Source: Tenacibaculum caenipelagi
Lineage (GTDB): Bacteria > Bacteroidota > Bacteroidia > Flavobacteriales > Flavobacteriaceae
Direction of reading: 5' to 3'
DNA length: 64,000 bases
Assembly (NCBI RefSeq): GCF_004363005.1
Contig: NZ_SNYH01000006.1
Location: 1 to 64,000 of the forward strand
In this document: in pieces, positions 34,888 through 44,419 of the stretch
Position numbering within the stretch: the first letter of the stretch is position 1
Layout: every line of letters begins with the position of its first letter
Position numbers and translations under genes: made by a program
Notes under the pieces: generated by a model
Databases searched by the model: none
What the model saw: the letters and a program-made list of their open reading frames with translations, nothing else
What the model was told of the DNA's origin: nothing

Positions 34888-37392
34888 TTATAAGCCAGGT
34901 CTAACACCAATACGAATCGCAAATTTTGGAGTAGGAGCCACTACTGAGCCAGCAGGAAGAGAATAATTGCTTCTCCAAATGGCATCAATTCTAAGGAAAC
35001 GTAAATTTCCATACCCAATATTTTCTAGTCCAACACTATACTCATAGTAAAGTTTATTAGGAGTATTATAGTTAATGTTAGATCTATTTATAGCCATATT
35101 TTCTTTAGATATGCTTCCATAAGCAGCTCTAAAAGTAACTAAGCTTCGTAGCTTTAATTTTTTTAGTAGAGGAATTCTATTTAAAATATAACCGTTAAAA
35201 TGATGTTCGAAATGGCCTGCTAAATATTCATCAGTAACAAAATCGTAATAATTAAGTAGTGTAAAAGTATCTTTAACCAAAGAAAAAGATTGGTTTGCAG
35301 GTATAGGACTCAATAAAGCTATTGGTACAGTTCCAAAGGTTTTTCCTACTTCAAAGGTAGCATCTAAGATTCCAAACTTACTAAGTAAGATAGGTTGGTT
35401 GTATTTGAACTGTATTTTATCATATTCATGAGTTCCGTTAAAGAAATCTTTATAACCTCTTTTATAGTTTAAAACGAATGTAGGAAAGACATTACGTCCA
35501 AATTGTCTTTCAACTCCTAAACCATATACAAATCTTCCAGGTGTATATGAAACATAGATGTCTGAATTTACATTAGTTACTTGTGATTGGGTGTTTCCAC
35601 TTTCATCAATATAATTCATCGAGAAGTTTTCTTCTGAAGCAGACTTTATTTTTGCATGTGTGAAGTTAAATCCAATATGAAGGTTGTTTTGAATTTGATA
35701 ATCAAAATTTGAGGCTATTTTTTCAATATTTGAAAGAAAGAAGTTGTCTCCTCTTGAAAATAATGCTGTAGTACCAAAACTTCTCCCTAAAAGTTGAGAA
35801 GTGTTAAATAAAGTACTTCCCAGTTGTTCTATGTCTTTTTGATAAGCTGCTCCAACAGAAATTCTAGGTTTGTAGGATAAAAGATAACGTGCTTCTGCTC
35901 CGTACTTAGTTTTTTTGTCTTTAAATCCATAAGCAATATGACCACTTAAGCGAAAACGGTCATCTTTTGTTACAAAAGTTCTAAAGCCCATTTTGGTTCT
36001 TATCCCCTCTATTTGGTTGTTAGCAAAAGCAGTCCATAACGGTCCAATTTGAATACCAGTATTAGTGTTGATGTAGCCGCTAGCAACTGTGTTTATAAGA
36101 CCAGTAAGGTGTTTTATTTGTTTTTTTGATTTAACATTTTCAATCAGCTTATGGGTCTTTTTGCTTTCGTTACTTTGAATTGAATCCCAGTAAGTTTTTT
36201 CTTTTTTATATTGATCAGGTCTTATTTTAACTATTTCCTGAGTATAGAAAGCTTCAGGGTAGGGTTTGTTCAGGATATAATCTTGAAATGTGATATTCTT
36301 TTTGATGGTTAATCCCTTATTGCTTTCGTTTTTGTCGATAAAGGTAAAATCACCTTCGTATGCATTTTTTGTAGGGATGTAAATGCTATCGTTTCTAACC
36401 TCAAACTCTTTTTCAAAAGATAACCCTCTTACAAAGTTCAAATTGATACTTTTATGAACTTTCATTTTTAATTTCTTAATAGAGAAATTTTTATCGACAA
36501 CCCAAAAATTTCCTTGAAAGGCTAAATCTCCATCTCTTCTAGGAAAGAAGTAGATGTTGTATAGTTTTTTATTATTATCAACAATACTATCATAAAGAAC
36601 ATAATCGTAGGTGTCAAAACCATTTGTAGACAAAGGACTTATAAAAGGTTTCTGAAGTAAATTGATGTTGTTTTTAAAAATATCAACATTTTGAAAAGTT
36701 TTTGACATTCGATCAAAAACATACCCTTGAGCACCTAAACCTTCTGATTTTTCTGCTTCAATATCTTCTCGAGTGTTGTTGTTTTTATTGTCGCCATAAA
36801 CCTTAGAGACTTGTTCGTTTAAGAAGATAGGAATATAGTAATTGATACCATCACTGTCATATTGAACCTCTTTAATAGCTTGTTTGTATTCGTTTTTGAA
36901 AATTTTCTTTAAAAAGAGGGTGTCTAAATTATTTAAACCTATTTCAATAGATGTATTTTTTTTATATTGATAGTAATCGACTAAGTCTAGCCCATTTTTC
37001 CTTTTACGTTTCCAAATTTCTTTTAAAATGCGATAGGCGGGATTTTCTTTTTTCTTTAAACGTTTTTTAGGTTTTGAAACAATGATAACTTCTTCTAACT
37101 CGTTAGTTCCCTCTTTTAAAACAATATTTAAAAATTTAGTTTTTTGACTAACTTTTATAGTTTGTGTTTGAAAACCAATAAAAGAAATTTCTAAATTACC
37201 CCTATATTTTCGGGTTTTTAGATAGAATTTCCCATTTTCATCAGTAGTGGTACCATAATTGGTGTTTTTTAAAACAACATTTACAAAAGGTATAGGGCTG
37301 TTAAATTCGTCAACCACTTTTCCTTGTAGTGTTAATTGAGCGTTTAAAATATTGGCTACTAGAAGTAATAATAAAGTTAGCAGATTTTTCAT
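34888..37392 (-). CDS. DUF5686-type outer-membrane protein with carboxypeptidase-like domain
   Basis: 834 residues. Signal peptide about 1-18, carboxypeptidase-regulatory-like beta-sandwich about 20-105, then a long DUF5686-type region with a lysine-rich stretch near 108-130 and a C-terminal half with many short amphipathic beta strands ending RIGVRPGL, typical of an outer-membrane barrel. No TonB box or plug domain, so not a classic receptor. Function unknown; such proteins are common in Bacteroidota. It stands between ppa and pdhB. Confidence 0.85.
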   Translation of the reverse strand: MKNLLTLLLLLVANILNAQLTLQGKVVDEFNSPIPFVNVVLKNTNYGTTTDENGKFYLKTRKYRGNLEISFIGFQTQTIKVSQKTKFLNIVLKEGTNELEEVIIVSKPKKRLKKKENPAYRILKEIWKRKRKNGLDLVDYYQYKKNTSIEIGLNNLDTLFLKKIFKNEYKQAIKEVQYDSDGINYYIPIFLNEQVSKVYGDNKNNNTREDIEAEKSEGLGAQGYVFDRMSKTFQNVDIFKNNINLLQKPFISPLSTNGFDTYDYVLYDSIVDNNKKLYNIYFFPRRDGDLAFQGNFWVVDKNFSIKKLKMKVHKSINLNFVRGLSFEKEFEVRNDSIYIPTKNAYEGDFTFIDKNESNKGLTIKKNITFQDYILNKPYPEAFYTQEIVKIRPDQYKKEKTYWDSIQSNESKKTHKLIENVKSKKQIKHLTGLINTVASGYINTNTGIQIGPLWTAFANNQIEGIRTKMGFRTFVTKDDRFRLSGHIAYGFKDKKTKYGAEARYLLSYKPRISVGAAYQKDIEQLGSTLFNTSQLLGRSFGTTALFSRGDNFFLSNIEKIASNFDYQIQNNLHIGFNFTHAKIKSASEENFSMNYIDESGNTQSQVTNVNSDIYVSYTPGRFVYGLGVERQFGRNVFPTFVLNYKRGYKDFFNGTHEYDKIQFKYNQPILLSKFGILDATFEVGKTFGTVPIALLSPIPANQSFSLVKDTFTLLNYYDFVTDEYLAGHFEHHFNGYILNRIPLLKKLKLRSLVTFRAAYGSISKENMAINRSNINYNTPNKLYYEYSVGLENIGYGNLRFLRIDAIWRSNYSLPAGSVVAPTPKFAIRIGVRPGL

Positions 37393-37406
37393 TAATTTAT
37401 TTACTA

Positions 37407-37443
37407 GAAAATCCTTTTGACGAAGGTCAAAAGGATTTTTAAT
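37407..37443 (-). terminator. Terminator after pdhB
   Basis: AAAATCCTTTTGAC and GTCAAAAGGATTTT with loop GAAG, plus symmetric flanks. Confidence 0.85.
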
Positions 37444-37470
37444 TTATTTTCAATTTCTTTTTTTCTTTTA

Positions 37471-38451
37471 CTATTTGCGGTACATCACCTCTTTTACAGC
37501 AGTAATAACATCATTTGCATTCGGTAACCATTCTTCTAATAATACTGGTGAATAAGGTGCAGGTGCATCAGCAGTTGTAATTCTTTTTATTGGTGCATCT
37601 AAATAATCAAATGCTTCGTCTTGTACTCTAAACGTAATTTCTGATGAAACACTTCCGAAAGGCCATGCTTCTTCTAAAATTACTAATCGGTTCGTTTTCT
37701 TTACAGATTCTAAAATGGTTTTATGATCCATTGGGCGAACTGTACGTAAATCGATAATTTCTATTGAAATTCCCTCTTTTGCTAATTCGTCAGCAGCTTT
37801 GTATGCTTCTTTGATGATTTTTCCGAAAGAAACAACTGTAACATCAGTACCTTCTCTTTTAATATCGGCAACCCCAATAGGAATGATGTATTCTCCTTCA
37901 GGAATTTCCATTTTATCACCATACATTTGCTCAGATTCCATAAAAATTACTGGATCATCATCACGAATTGCTGCTTTTAATAAACCTTTTGCATCATAAG
38001 GATTCGAAGGTACAATAACCTTTAATCCTGGGCAATTAGCAAACCAACTTTCAAAAGCCTGTGAATGCGTTGCAGCCAATTGACCTGCAGAAGCAGTTGG
38101 CCCACGAAAAACGATAGGACAGTTAAATTGTCCTCCACTCATTTGACGAATTTTTGCAGCGTTATTGATAATTTGATCAATTCCAACTAATGAGAAATTG
38201 AAAGTCATATATTCAACAATAGGACGGTTACCATTCATTGCAGATCCTACAGCGATACCACCGAAACCTAATTCGGCAATAGGAGCATCGATTACACGTT
38301 TCGCTCCAAACTCGTCTAACATTCCTTTACTGGCTTTATATGCTCCGTTGTACTCAGCAACTTCTTCACCAATCAAATAAATGCTTTCATCTCTGCGCAT
38401 TTCTTCGCTCATTGCTTCGCAAACGGCTTCTCTAAATTGTACTGTTTTCAT
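37471..38451 (-). CDS. pdhB: Pyruvate dehydrogenase E1 component, beta subunit
   Basis: 326 residues. Transketolase-like pyrimidine domain with REAVCEAMSEEMRRD at the start, IGEEVAEYNGAYK, and the C-terminal transketolase domain with EAWPFGSVSSEI. It pairs with an alpha subunit in thiamine-diphosphate-dependent decarboxylation of pyruvate. The E1 alpha and E2 genes are not adjacent here, though pyruvate specificity is the best guess from overall similarity. A near-perfect -7 element (TATTTTTG, 38490-38483) lies 32 bases upstream. Confidence 0.92.
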   Translation of the reverse strand: MKTVQFREAVCEAMSEEMRRDESIYLIGEEVAEYNGAYKASKGMLDEFGAKRVIDAPIAELGFGGIAVGSAMNGNRPIVEYMTFNFSLVGIDQIINNAAKIRQMSGGQFNCPIVFRGPTASAGQLAATHSQAFESWFANCPGLKVIVPSNPYDAKGLLKAAIRDDDPVIFMESEQMYGDKMEIPEGEYIIPIGVADIKREGTDVTVVSFGKIIKEAYKAADELAKEGISIEIIDLRTVRPMDHKTILESVKKTNRLVILEEAWPFGSVSSEITFRVQDEAFDYLDAPIKRITTADAPAPYSPVLLEEWLPNANDVITAVKEVMYRK

Positions 38452-38482
38452 ACGTTTTATAAGTAGTTGTTTATCAAGAGTG

Positions 38483-38490
38483 CAAAAATA
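38483..38490 (-). promoter_or_regulatory. -7 element of the pdhB promoter (TATTTTTG)
   Basis: Exact TAnnTTTG on the minus strand in the 212-base divergent gap between pdhB and etfB. Confidence 0.5.
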
Positions 38491-38663
38491 ATAAAAATAC
38501 GAGTAATATTGTAGCTTTAAAACAACAAATGATTAAGTGATAATAATACCTTAAATTTGAGGCAGATTAAGGTAGGGGAAAAATTTTATTATGCACGCAT
38601 AGTAAATTAAAAAAAATCCTTAACTTCGTCGCACAAAATTAAGTTTCTTTAAAACAACGATAT

Positions 38664-39404
38664 ATGAAAATATTAGTTTGTATCAGTCATGTACCTGATA
38701 CTACTTCAAAAATCAACTTTACTGATAACGACACAAAGTTTGATACTAACGGGGTTCAATATGTTATTAATCCATACGATGAGTTTAGCTTAACTCGTGC
38801 AATGTGGTTTAAAGAAAAACAAGGAGCAAGTGTAACTGTAGTGAATGTTGGAGGTGCTACTACCGAGCCTACTTTACGTAAAGCATTAGCAATTGGAGCA
38901 GACGATGCCATTCGCGTAAATGCTGAACCAACAGATGGATTGATGGTTGCTAAAGAGTTAGCTGAAGTTGTTAAAAATGGAGGATATGATTTAGTGTTAG
39001 CAGGAAAAGAATCTGCTGATTATAACGGACAAATGGTGCCAGGAATGTTAGCTTCTTTATTAGATTTTAACTTTGTTAATGGGTGTGTTGGTGTTGAGGT
39101 AGACGGAACAAACGTGACATTAAGTAGAGAGATTGATGGAGGAGAAGAAAAAGTATCTTCAACATTGCCAATGGTAATTGCAGGACAAAAAGGAATCGTA
39201 GAAGAAAAAGATTTGCGTATTCCTAATATGCGTGGAATTATGATGGCTCGTAAAAAGCCATTAAATGTAGTTGAGCCTACAGGAGCTACTGCAGCAACGG
39301 TAACTCAAAACTTTGAAAAACCAGCGCCAAAAGGAGCGGTTAAGTTAGTTGATAATGTTGATGATTTAATCAACTTATTACATAACGAAGCGAAAGTAAT
39401 CTAA
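38664..39404 (+). CDS. etfB: Electron transfer flavoprotein, beta subunit
   Basis: 246 residues. Adenine-nucleotide alpha-hydrolase-like fold with MKILVCISHVPDTTSKI at the start, AGKESADYNGQMVPGMLA in the middle and an IMMARKKP tail segment. With EtfA it carries electrons from acyl-CoA dehydrogenases to the quinone pool. It is the first of a two-gene operon, 60 bases before etfA. Confidence 0.96.
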   Translation: MKILVCISHVPDTTSKINFTDNDTKFDTNGVQYVINPYDEFSLTRAMWFKEKQGASVTVVNVGGATTEPTLRKALAIGADDAIRVNAEPTDGLMVAKELAEVVKNGGYDLVLAGKESADYNGQMVPGMLASLLDFNFVNGCVGVEVDGTNVTLSREIDGGEEKVSSTLPMVIAGQKGIVEEKDLRIPNMRGIMMARKKPLNVVEPTGATAATVTQNFEKPAPKGAVKLVDNVDDLINLLHNEAKVI

Positions 39405-39464
39405 TTAAAAATTAAAATCATGTTGTTGGGGCTTTTACCTAATGACAAATAAAATATAAAAAAT

Positions 39465-40418
39465 ATGTCTGTATTAGTTTTTGCCGATTCATCGGAAGGA
39501 AAATTCAAAAAAACAGCTTTTGAAGTTGTTTCATACGGAAAAAAAGTAGCAGAACAATTAGGAAGCGATTTAGTAGTTTTAACTATTAATGGAGGAGATG
39601 CTTCTGAATTATATGCTTACGGAGCAGAAAAAGTTGTTGAAGTGAAGAATGATTTAACATCATTTAATGCTAAAGCATATGCTTCAATCATTAAACAAGT
39701 TGCAGAAGCAAAAGGAGCAACTACTGTAATTATTGATTCTAGTGTTGACGGATTAACTGTTGGTCCATTAGTAGCAGTAGCTTTAGAAGCAGGATATGCG
39801 TCTAATGCAGTAGCGTTACCAAGTAGCACAAGTCCTTTTGTTGTTAAGAGAAAAGCATTCTCAAATAAAGGATTTAACAATACTGAAATTTCAACAGAGA
39901 AAAAAGTAGTTGGTGTAGCTAAAAACTCTTATGGAGCGCATGAAAATGCAGTAAGTGGAGCAGTTGAAAGTTTCGACGCTTCATTACCAGAATTAGGAGT
40001 AAAATCAGAAAGTATTAGTAAGGCTACAGGAAAAGTAACGATTGCTGACGCAGATATCGTTGTTTCTGCAGGTAGAGGTTTAAAAGGACCTGAAAACTGG
40101 GGAATGGTTGAAGAGTTAGCAGAGGTTTTAGGAGCTGCAACAGCATGTTCTAAACCAGTGTCGGATTTAGGATGGCGTCCTCATAGCGAGCACGTTGGTC
40201 AAACAGGTAAACCAGTAGCTTCAAATTTATATATTGCCATAGGTATTTCAGGTGCAATCCAACACTTAGCAGGAATTAACGCATCGAAAGTAAAAGTAGT
40301 TATCAATACTGACCCAGAAGCACCTTTCTTTAAAGCTGCAGATTATGGTATTGTTGGTGATGCTTTCGAAGTAGTACCACAATTAGTAGAGAAATTAAAA
40401 GCGTTTAAGCAAGCGTAA
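39465..40418 (+). CDS. etfA: Electron transfer flavoprotein, alpha subunit
   Basis: 317 residues. The C-terminal FAD-binding domain has VSAGRGLKGPENW, then LGWRPHSEHVGQTGKPVASNLYIAIGISGAIQH and INTDPEAPFFKAADYGIVGD. Together these are the ETF-alpha signature. It forms the FAD-containing partner of EtfB. A hairpin terminator follows. Confidence 0.97.
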   Translation: MSVLVFADSSEGKFKKTAFEVVSYGKKVAEQLGSDLVVLTINGGDASELYAYGAEKVVEVKNDLTSFNAKAYASIIKQVAEAKGATTVIIDSSVDGLTVGPLVAVALEAGYASNAVALPSSTSPFVVKRKAFSNKGFNNTEISTEKKVVGVAKNSYGAHENAVSGAVESFDASLPELGVKSESISKATGKVTIADADIVVSAGRGLKGPENWGMVEELAEVLGAATACSKPVSDLGWRPHSEHVGQTGKPVASNLYIAIGISGAIQHLAGINASKVKVVINTDPEAPFFKAADYGIVGDAFEVVPQLVEKLKAFKQA

Positions 40419-40496
40419 TTTAGTGGTATATTTTTCTTTTTCTAGAAATTAGGGGTCAACTCATAATTTTTAGTAAATTGTGCCCACTTAAGAAGG

Positions 40497-40540
40497 CTGT
40501 CTAAAATTTTAAGCGAAGAGCCTAAATTTAGACAGTTTTT
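40497..40540 (+). terminator. Terminator after etfBA
   Basis: CTGTCTAAA and TTTAGACAG around a loop of about 20 bases, followed by TTTTTG. It ends just before the bifunctional nuclease gene. Confidence 0.75.
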
Positions 40541-40560
40541 GCTTTTATGATTGATTGTAA

Positions 40561-41184
40561 ATGAGCTTGATAAGACTAACTATAAAAGGAATTTCGTATA
40601 GCCAAACACAGAGTGGGGCGTATGCTTTAGTGCTAAGCGAAATGGAAGGAACTAGAACATTACCTATTATAATAGGGGCTTTTGAAGCACAATCAATTGC
40701 CATAGCTCTAGAAAAAGAAATTAAACCACCAAGACCTCTTACCCACGATTTATTTAAAACATTTGCGGATAGGTTTTCTATTGTAATTAAACAAGTTATC
40801 ATCCATAAATTGGTAGATGGAGTATTTTATTCAAGCTTAATTTGCGAGCGAGAAGGTATTGAAGAGGTGATTGATACACGAACATCTGACGCAATTGCAT
40901 TGGCAGTTCGTTTTCAGGCACCAATTTTTACCTATGAAAACATCTTAGATAAAGCAGGTATTTATTTAAAAATGGATGAAGAATTAACTATTGAGGAGGA
41001 TTTAGATTCAGATGATGACGAAGACGAAATAGAATTTTCTTTAGAAGAGGAAGAAGGAAAAGAAGAAGGCTACTACTCACACTTATCTTTAGAAGAATTA
41101 CACGAACAACTTAACGATGCTGTAGCCAATGAAAATTATGAGTTGGCGGCAAAAATCCGTGATGAAATCAGCAAACGTTCTTAA
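40561..41184 (+). CDS. Bifunctional nuclease family protein (DUF151) with UvrB/UvrC motif
   Basis: 207 residues. The DUF151 (BFN) domain spans about 1-135 with LPIIIGAFEAQSIAIALE and DTRTSDAIALAVRFQAPI. A very acidic linker (about 140-168) and a C-terminal UVR-type helix pair (LHEQLNDAVANENYELAAKIRDEI) follow. Related proteins have nuclease activity in plants; the bacterial role is unsettled. The start follows a terminator and precedes the nucleoside transporter gene by 15 bases. Confidence 0.9.
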   Translation: MSLIRLTIKGISYSQTQSGAYALVLSEMEGTRTLPIIIGAFEAQSIAIALEKEIKPPRPLTHDLFKTFADRFSIVIKQVIIHKLVDGVFYSSLICEREGIEEVIDTRTSDAIALAVRFQAPIFTYENILDKAGIYLKMDEELTIEEDLDSDDDEDEIEFSLEEEEGKEEGYYSHLSLEELHEQLNDAVANENYELAAKIRDEISKRS

Positions 41185-41199
41185 TTAAAATAATTTAAA

Positions 41200-42915
41200 A
41201 TGAAGAAACTATTTACTTTCATAATGCTTTGCGTTACGATGATAACTTTTAGTCAAAGCATTGAAAAAAAGTGGAATTTCTCATCAATTACAACAACCGA
41301 AGGGGAATCGGTTATTTCAATAGATACTACCGATGTTCTTAATTTATCAGAAGGAAATTTTAATTATACATTAGTAGCAAAAGATAGTTTACAAGCTTCG
41401 GGTAATTATATTCACCAAAACAACTTATTAATTTTTAATTATAATCAACCAAAAGACACGGTTCGTTATTATAATGTAGTTGAATTGACTGATGAAGTAC
41501 TTACCCTTTCTGAAAAAAATAAGTTGTACAAGTTTACGACAAAACCAGAGGTAGCTTCAATAGTAAAAGAGCAAAAAATAACACAAGGTGTTAGCAAAAT
41601 AATTCCAAGTCAAGGTTTTTCTATGCATAGCTTATGGAGAGGAGTATTAGGAATGATTTCTTTGCTAGTTATTGCTTTTTTATTTAGTGCTAATCGTAGA
41701 GGAATTGATTGGAAAACGGTTGGGATAGGATTGGCTGTTCAATTATTGATTGCTATTGGGGTTTTAAAAATTCCTTTTGTACAAAAAACGTTTGAATTAA
41801 TAGGAGGCTTATTTGTAAGTGTGCTAGACTTTACAAGAGCAGGAAGTGAATTTTTATTCAGCGGATTAGTAGCTGATATGGATTCTTTCGGATTCATTTT
41901 TGCTTTCCAAGTATTACCAACGATTATTTTCTTTTCTGCATTAACCTCTTTACTATTTTACTTAGGAGTTATTCAAAAAGTAGTAAAAGGATTAGCATGG
42001 TTGTTATCGAAAGGATTAAAAATTTCAGGAGCAGAAAGTTTATCAGTTGCAGGAAATATATTCTTAGGTCAAACCGAAGCTCCTTTATTAATTAAGGCGT
42101 ATTTAGAAAAAATGAACCGTTCTGAAATCTTATTAGTAATGATAGGGGGAATGGCAACGGTTGCTGGGGCGGTATTAGCAGCTTATATTGGTTTCTTAGG
42201 AGGAGATGATGAAGCGTTGCGATTGTTATACGCAAAGCACTTATTAGCAGCTTCTGTAATGGCGGCTCCAGGCGCAATTATCATTTCAAAAATATTATAT
42301 CCACAAACTGAAGAAGTAAATACTAATGTACAAGTGTCTTCAGAAAAAATAGGATCAAATATTTTAGATGCCATTGCCAATGGTACTACTGAAGGATTGA
42401 ATTTAGCAATGAACGTTGCAGCAATGTTATTAGTGTTTATTGCTTTTATAGCAATGATAAATGGAATTTTAGGATGGGCAGGAGATATTACTTCATTAAA
42501 TTCTTGGATGGCAGAAAACACTTCGTATGCTAAGTTTTCATTAGAGGCAATTTTAGGGTATCTTTTTGCTCCGTTAATGTGGTTAATAGGGGTCGCTAAA
42601 GAAGATATGGCATTAATGGGACAGTTGTTAGGTATTAAACTAGCAGCAAGTGAGTTTGTAGGTTACATTCAATTAGCAGAATTGAAAAATGCAGCTAGTG
42701 CTACGCATTTAACGTTTAATAAGTCAGTAATTATGGCAACTTATATGTTGTGTGGTTTTGCAAACTTTGCCTCTATCGGAATTCAAATTGGAGGTATCGG
42801 TTCATTAGCACCAGGGCAACGTAAGAACTTATCAGAATTTGGTATGAAGGCTTTAATTGGAGGGACTATTGCTTCATTAATGTCGGCAACTATTGCAGGA
42901 ATGATTATTGGATAA
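41200..42915 (+). CDS. Concentrative nucleoside transporter (NupC/CNT) with extra N-terminal domain
   Basis: 571 residues, longer than the usual ~400. Residues about 1-20 are a signal peptide, and about 20-125 form a small beta-rich, lipocalin-like exported domain (KKWNFSSITTTEGESVI, then LNLSEGNFNYTLVA). From about 145 to the end is the CNT membrane core, with IFLGQTEAPLLIKAYL and LCGFANFASIGIQIGGIG. It takes up nucleosides with sodium ions or protons. The N-terminal domain faces the periplasm if the signal is used. It follows the bifunctional nuclease gene closely. Confidence 0.93.
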   Translation: MKKLFTFIMLCVTMITFSQSIEKKWNFSSITTTEGESVISIDTTDVLNLSEGNFNYTLVAKDSLQASGNYIHQNNLLIFNYNQPKDTVRYYNVVELTDEVLTLSEKNKLYKFTTKPEVASIVKEQKITQGVSKIIPSQGFSMHSLWRGVLGMISLLVIAFLFSANRRGIDWKTVGIGLAVQLLIAIGVLKIPFVQKTFELIGGLFVSVLDFTRAGSEFLFSGLVADMDSFGFIFAFQVLPTIIFFSALTSLLFYLGVIQKVVKGLAWLLSKGLKISGAESLSVAGNIFLGQTEAPLLIKAYLEKMNRSEILLVMIGGMATVAGAVLAAYIGFLGGDDEALRLLYAKHLLAASVMAAPGAIIISKILYPQTEEVNTNVQVSSEKIGSNILDAIANGTTEGLNLAMNVAAMLLVFIAFIAMINGILGWAGDITSLNSWMAENTSYAKFSLEAILGYLFAPLMWLIGVAKEDMALMGQLLGIKLAASEFVGYIQLAELKNAASATHLTFNKSVIMATYMLCGFANFASIGIQIGGIGSLAPGQRKNLSEFGMKALIGGTIASLMSATIAGMIIG

Positions 42916-43030
42916 AAACAATTTTAATAATCAAAATTACTTAAATTGTTGTTTTTGAATGTTATAGTTTTGTTTGTGTTGTTTTTTTGATATATTTATG
43001 TCAATATTAACCCTCGAAATTTAATCTATA

Positions 43031-43213
43031 ATGAAAAAACTAAAAGATTTAAACGGAATTAAAATTTTATCAAAAAACGAACAAAACGAAATTAACGGTG
43101 GAGGTTACACCTATTGTAAAGGACATAACATGTGTTGCACAAGGTTTGCAAGTGGTTATGAGTTTTGTGATTATGGTTATTGCCAAAGTAACGGAAATTG
43201 TATTTGGGCGTAA
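43031..43213 (+). CDS. Double-glycine leader, six-cysteine peptide (bacteriocin-like precursor)
   Basis: 60 residues. The leader MKKLKDLNGIKILSKNEQ ends EINGG at residues 20-24, matching the leader of peptides exported by C39-peptidase ABC transporters. The core after the glycines is ~35 residues with Cys at 29, 35, 36, 46, 51 and 57, enough for three disulfides, plus many aromatics and glycines. No transporter, modifying enzyme or immunity gene is adjacent, so export would rely on an unlinked system. A good terminator follows. The product could be a bacteriocin or a signalling peptide. Confidence 0.8.
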   Translation: MKKLKDLNGIKILSKNEQNEINGGGYTYCKGHNMCCTRFASGYEFCDYGYCQSNGNCIWA

Positions 43214-43244
43214 TCATAGTTGATAACTTCTTAATATAAATTTT

Positions 43245-43277
43245 AAAAGCATCTACTTTTTTTGTAGATGCTTTTTT
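43245..43277 (+). terminator. Terminator after the peptide gene
   Basis: AAAAGCATCTAC and GTAGATGCTTTT around a T-rich loop, followed by six Ts. Confidence 0.88.
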
Positions 43278-43327
43278 ATTTTTACTCTGTTAAGTAATTC
43301 AATATTTTAACGATTAAACGAAGAAGG

Positions 43328-44152
43328 ATGAAGCAGTATTTAGATTTAGTAAAACACGTTTTAGACAACGGAAATGAAAAAGGAGATAGAACAGGAACAG
43401 GAACCAAAAGTGTTTTTGGATATCAAATGCGATTTGATTTAAGTGAAGGTTTTCCGATGGTAACGACTAAAAAGTTACATCTAAAATCAATAATTTATGA
43501 ATTGTTATGGTTTATAAAAGGAGATACAAATGTTAAATATCTGCAAGAAAATGGGGTGCGTATTTGGAATGAATGGGCAGATGAAAAGGGCGATTTGGGT
43601 CCAGTGTATGGTCATCAATGGCGTAATTGGAATAGCGATGAGATAGATCAGTTAAAAGAAGTTATTGACACCTTAAAAAAGAATCCTAATAGTCGTAGAA
43701 TGTTGGTGTCAGCTTGGAATCCATCTGTATTGCCAGATACTTCTAAATCGTTTGCAGAAAACGTAACCAATGGTAAAGCGGCGCTTCCGCCATGTCATGC
43801 GTTTTTTCAGTTTTATGTAGCTGACGGAAAACTATCGTGTCAATTATACCAACGCAGTGCCGATATCTTTTTAGGAGTTCCGTTTAATATTGCGTCGTAT
43901 GCATTATTTACCATGATGGTAGCTCAGGTTTGTGGTTATGAAGCGGGAGAATTTATTCATACGTTTGGCGATGCACACATTTATAACAATCACAAGGAAC
44001 AGTTAGAGTTGCAATTATCACGTGATCCAAGACCACTTCCGAAGATGAAAATCAATCCAGAAATAAAAAACATAGAAGATTTTACTTTTGAAGATTTTGA
44101 GTTGATTGATTATAATCCGCATCCACACATCAAAGGAATCGTAGCTGTATAA
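43328..44152 (+). CDS. thyA: Thymidylate synthase
   Basis: 274 residues. Folate- and dUMP-binding marks include [40 protein letters not shown], the catalytic Cys in [30 protein letters not shown] and [17 protein letters not shown] [14 protein letters not shown]. It makes dTMP from dUMP using methylene-tetrahydrofolate. The dihydrofolate reductase gene follows one small gene later, completing the dTMP cycle. Confidence 0.98.
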   Translation: MKQYLDLVKHVLDNGNEKGDRTGTGTKSVFGYQMRFDLSEGFPMVTTKKLHLKSIIYELLWFIKGDTNVKYLQENGVRIWNEWADEKGDLGPVYGHQWRNWNSDEIDQLKEVIDTLKKNPNSRRMLVSAWNPSVLPDTSKSFAENVTNGKAALPPCHAFFQFYVADGKLSCQLYQRSADIFLGVPFNIASYALFTMMVAQVCGYEAGEFIHTFGDAHIYNNHKEQLELQLSRDPRPLPKMKINPEIKNIEDFTFEDFELIDYNPHPHIKGIVAV

Positions 44153-44215
44153 TTTAACTTTATTTTTTATAGTTTGTTTAGTAAATTTGTAAGAAACCAG
44201 CTAAATTCTATAAAA

Positions 44216-44401
44216 ATGACCACAGATATTGATGTTTTAAAAGATGCTCTCTACGAAAAAATAGCAGAAATTCATGATGAAAATGTGTTAAGAGCGATCC
44301 ATACGTTAGTAGATAATATTAAAACGGATGGACTAGGAGAAGCCATTACAGAGAAAAGAGACCTTACAGGATACATTAAAGAATGGGTTAAAAATATGTA
44401 A
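44216..44401 (+). CDS. Small hypothetical protein, antitoxin-like
   Basis: 61 residues, acidic and helical. The ATG at 44216 is preferred to an earlier in-frame ATG because the family-like part begins at MTTDIDVLKDALYEKI. The pattern of a helical N-terminus followed by a short C-terminal tail resembles Bacteroidota addiction-module antitoxins, but no toxin gene is next to it. It lies between thyA and folA. Low confidence in function. Confidence 0.6.
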   Translation: MTTDIDVLKDALYEKIAEIHDENVLRAIHTLVDNIKTDGLGEAITEKRDLTGYIKEWVKNM

Positions 44402-44419
44402 ACCCTTCAACAAAGATTT

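Noticed and set aside
44216..44401. Toxin-antitoxin pair next to thyA
   Set aside because: The antitoxin-like protein has no toxin-like neighbour; folA and thyA flank it.
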